Positions 61,901 through 64,000 of a stretch of DNA of 64,000 nucleotides are shown here, piece by piece; positions within the stretch are counted from its first letter, which is position 1, and each line of letters starts with the position of its first letter. The notes under the pieces are model-generated. The model did no database searches, was not told the DNA's origin, and saw only the letters and a program-made list of their open reading frames with translations. Made by a program: the position numbers and the translations under genes. The stretch is from JARRON01 sp037383845 (GTDB taxonomy: Bacteria > Pseudomonadota > Gammaproteobacteria > Steroidobacterales > XN24). The stretch is from positions 1 through 64,000 of the forward strand of contig JARRON010000022.1 in NCBI GenBank assembly GCA_037383845.1. The letters run 5' to 3'.

Positions 61901-62817
61901 TGGCGGCCGTGCGCACCGGAACGATGGCCGGCCTGCGGGGCGACCTGCGCCGGGATGAGCCCATGGCCCGGCACACTTCCTGGCGCGTGGGCGGACCGGC
62001 GGAGACCTGGTACCGGCCCGCGGACCTGGCGGACCTCGGGGAGTTCCTGGCGGGCCTGCCGGAAGACACGCCGGTGACGTGGGTCGGGCTGGGAAGCAAC
62101 CTCCTGGTTCGCGACACCGGGATCCGAGGCGTGGTCATCGCGACCCACGGCGTGCTGTCCCGCCTGGAGAGGCTCGCCGACCGCCGTCTTTATGCAGAAG
62201 CCGGCGTGCCCTGCGCCAAGATCGCCCGGTCATGCGCCCGGTGGGGGCTCGGCGCCGGCGAGTTCTTTGCCGGCATCCCGGGCACCCTGGGCGGGGCCCT
62301 GTCCATGAACGCGGGCGCCTTCGGCGGCGAGACCTGGGAGCACGTGACGGCGGTGGAAACCATGGACCGGAGAGGCGGCCGCCACCGGCGCCGGCCCTCG
62401 GAGTTCCAGGTGGGCTACCGGAGCGTGGCGGGACCCGCCGGGGAATGGTTCGTCGCCGCGGAGCTGGAGTTCCCGGAAGGCCGGCCCACCACCCAGGAGT
62501 CCATCCGCGAGCTGCTCGTTCGCCGCAAGGCGACCCAGCCCATCGGCGAGCCCAGCTGCGGCTCGGTGTTCCGCAATCCGGAGGGAGACTACGCGGCCCG
62601 GCTCATCGAGTCGGCGGGGCTGAAGGGCCACCGCATCGGCGGCGCGCGGGTCTCGGAAAAGCACGCCAATTTCATCATCAACAGCGGCGACGCCACGGCC
62701 GCGGACATCGAGGCGCTGATCCAGCACGTGGCCGACGAGGTGGCGCGGATCCACGGCATCCGGCTGGAGCACGAGGTCCGCATCCTGGGCGACGCGGCCG
62801 GGGAGACGCTGCCGTGA
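61900..62817 (+). CDS. murB: UDP-N-acetylenolpyruvoylglucosamine reductase
   Basis: NADPH/FAD reductase making UDP-MurNAc from the MurA product. The 305-residue protein has HTSWRVGGPAETWYRP, VGLGSNLLVRD, AGIPGTLGGALSMNAGAFG (FAD site) and EPSCGSVFRNPEGDYAARLIE with the proton-donor Ser. ATG at 61900 overlaps the murC TGA; the GTG three bases earlier would add one residue. It ends in GTGA with ddl. Confidence 0.96.
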   Translation: MAAVRTGTMAGLRGDLRRDEPMARHTSWRVGGPAETWYRPADLADLGEFLAGLPEDTPVTWVGLGSNLLVRDTGIRGVVIATHGVLSRLERLADRRLYAEAGVPCAKIARSCARWGLGAGEFFAGIPGTLGGALSMNAGAFGGETWEHVTAVETMDRRGGRHRRRPSEFQVGYRSVAGPAGEWFVAAELEFPEGRPTTQESIRELLVRRKATQPIGEPSCGSVFRNPEGDYAARLIESAGLKGHRIGGARVSEKHANFIINSGDATAADIEALIQHVADEVARIHGIRLEHEVRILGDAAGETLP

Positions 62818-63770
62818 GCCGGCATCGCATCTCCGACCCCCGCGATTTCGGCCGTGTCGCCGTGCTGACCGGAGGCCGTTCCGCCGAGCGGGAAGTGTCG
62901 CTGGTGTCCGGCGAGGCCGTGCTGGCGGCGCTGCTGCGCCGGGGCGTGGACGCCGAGGCCCTGGACCCGTCCCCGGGGGTGATCCCCATGCTGGCCGGGG
63001 CCGGTTTCGACCGGGTCTGGAATGCGCTCCACGGCCGGGGCGGCGAAGACGGCGTGATGCAGGGCGCCCTGGAAGCACTGGGGCTGCCCTACACCGGCAG
63101 CGGCGTGCTGGGCTCCGCGCTGGCCATGGACAAGCTCCGCAGCAAGCAGCTGTTCGCCGCCTGCGGGCTGGACACGCCCCGCTGGCGCATCCTGGCGTCC
63201 AGCGCCTGCGCCGGCGAGGCCCTCGAGGCTTTCGGGCTGCCGCTGGTGGTGAAGCCCGCCGGCGAGGGCTCCAGCGTCGGCATGAGCAAGGTCCGCGAGC
63301 CCGGCGAGATGGCGGCGGCGTTCGAGCTTGCCAGCCGGTACGCGGGGCCCGTGCTGGCGGAGGAGTGGATCACCGGCGGTGAGTACTCCGTGGCGGTGCT
63401 CCAGGGGCGGACGCTGCCGGCGGTGCGTATCGAGACCCCCCGGGATTTCTACGACTACGAGGCCAAGTACCACTCTGATGCCACGCAGTACCACTGCCCC
63501 TGCGGCCTGCCGGCAGAAGAGGAGGCGCGTCTCGCAGGCCTCGTGCTGCGGGCGTTCGAGGCGGTTGGCGCCAGCGGCTGGGGGCGGGTGGACTTCCTGC
63601 TGCCGGACGACGGCGAGCCACGGTTCCTGGAGGTGAACACCATCCCCGGGATGACCAGCCACAGCCTGGTGCCCATGGGGGCCCGCGAGGCGGGCATCGA
63701 CTTCGACGAGCTGGTCTGGCGGGTCCTGGAGACGAGCTTCGACCGGGGGGACGGCGATGGCCAGGCGTAA
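62814..63770 (+). CDS. ddl: D-alanine--D-alanine ligase
   Basis: Makes the D-Ala-D-Ala used by MurF. The 318-residue ATP-grasp enzyme shows VAVLTGGRSAEREVSLVSG, VWNALHGRGGEDGVMQGALE, LPYTGSGVLGSALAMDK, VVKPAGEGSSVGMSKV and FLEVNTIPGMTSHSLVP. The GTG start at 62814 overlaps murB. The stop lies 11 bases inside the next gene, ftsQ. Confidence 0.97.
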   Translation: MSRHRISDPRDFGRVAVLTGGRSAEREVSLVSGEAVLAALLRRGVDAEALDPSPGVIPMLAGAGFDRVWNALHGRGGEDGVMQGALEALGLPYTGSGVLGSALAMDKLRSKQLFAACGLDTPRWRILASSACAGEALEAFGLPLVVKPAGEGSSVGMSKVREPGEMAAAFELASRYAGPVLAEEWITGGEYSVAVLQGRTLPAVRIETPRDFYDYEAKYHSDATQYHCPCGLPAEEEARLAGLVLRAFEAVGASGWGRVDFLLPDDGEPRFLEVNTIPGMTSHSLVPMGAREAGIDFDELVWRVLETSFDRGDGDGQA

Positions 63771-64000
63771 GCGCACAGGCCGGCGTCGCCAGGCGCCCCG
63801 CATCGACTTTGCCCGGGTGGGCGCGCTGCTGCGCCGGGCCGGGCTGGCCCTGCTGGCAGTGCTCGCGCCCCTGGTGGCGCTCTGGGGGGTGGTCGCCGCG
63901 CTGGACCGGCCGGTGCGCGCGGTCGCCGTCCAGGGTCCCTTCGAGCGCGTATCCGTCATGCAGCTGGAAGCGGCCGTGGGCGACCTGCGGGGCGTGGGTT
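63757..64000 (+). CDS. ftsQ: Cell division protein FtsQ, N-terminal part (runs off the window)
   Basis: From ATG 63757 the frame is open to the window edge (81 codons). A basic cytoplasmic start (MARRKRTGRRRQAPRID) is followed by a membrane helix (about 29-51, AGLALLAVLAPLVALWGVVAAL) and the start of a POTRA domain (VRAVAVQGPFERVSVMQLEA). Position after ddl and this architecture identify FtsQ. It overlaps the ddl end by 14 bases. ftsA and ftsZ would be expected beyond the edge. Confidence 0.9.
   Translation, partial: MARRKRTGRRRQAPRIDFARVGALLRRAGLALLAVLAPLVALWGVVAALDRPVRAVAVQGPFERVSVMQLEAAVGDLRGVG

Overview
This is a GC-rich (roughly two thirds G+C by eye), gene-dense stretch of bacterial chromosome. 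Its gene content and order point to a gammaproteobacterium, most like the Chromatiales/Ectothiorhodospiraceae type. The main clues are an rpoN-lpt-kds locus, a rsmI/lpoA divergence, petABC-sspAB, a cytochrome bc1 complex with the Qo motif PVWY, a class A RNase P RNA, and a PPi-linked hppA/pfp pair. The genus cannot be named from this sequence alone. No prophage, insertion sequence, CRISPR array, tRNA or rRNA was seen. Nearly all the DNA is housekeeping.

Layout. 1-6.2 kb: end of an EAL phosphodiesterase, a broken H+-pyrophosphatase gene (hppA), PPi-type phosphofructokinase, adenylate kinase and RNase D. 6.3-10.4 kb: a membrane protein, mpl, ubiX, a Lon-substrate-domain protein, a DUF2007/zinc-finger protein and a macrodomain protein in one tight run. 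10.4-13.1 kb: thiD-thiE(broken)-hemL. 13.2-16.3 kb: rubredoxin, then cpdA-aldolase-GumN on the minus strand, then an O-methyltransferase. 16.3-19 kb: metK-ahcY (S-adenosylmethionine cycle). 19-25.5 kb: thioredoxin-like protein and tkt-gap-pgk-pyk. 25.5-29.3 kb: SulP transporter, exported peroxiredoxin, MgtE. 29.5-37.1 kb (minus): caxA-kdsD-kdsC-lptC-lptA-lptB-rpoN-hpf-ptsN-rapZ, covering Kdo synthesis, LPS transport and nitrogen-PTS control. 37.3-43.8 kb: ibaG-murA, a DegS-like protease, petABC and sspAB. 43.8-48.9 kb: a broken FAD-linked oxidase gene, gmhA/diaA, yraN, lpoA and divergent rsmI. 48.9-49.3 kb: rnpB. 49.4-64 kb: the dcw cell-wall and division cluster mraZ-rsmH-ftsL-ftsI-murE-murF-mraY-murD-ftsW-murG-murC-murB-ddl-ftsQ(partial), behind a near-consensus promoter and a triple MraZ operator.

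The most notable signal is three disrupted genes in otherwise pristine sequence. hppA has a 26-bp imperfect tandem duplication whose two copies look like different alleles. thiE appears to have lost about 25 codons plus frame just after its start. The FAD-oxidase gene has an apparent in-frame loss of about 22 codons that creates a TAG. The imperfect hppA repeat looks more like merging of two strain variants (an assembly join) than slippage, and the three together suggest assembly joins rather than biological decay. Raw reads would decide this. I found no convincing undescribed system; the best functional leads are the PPi-energy pair, the zinc-finger/macrodomain pair, and the overlapping cpdA-aldolase-GumN cassette.
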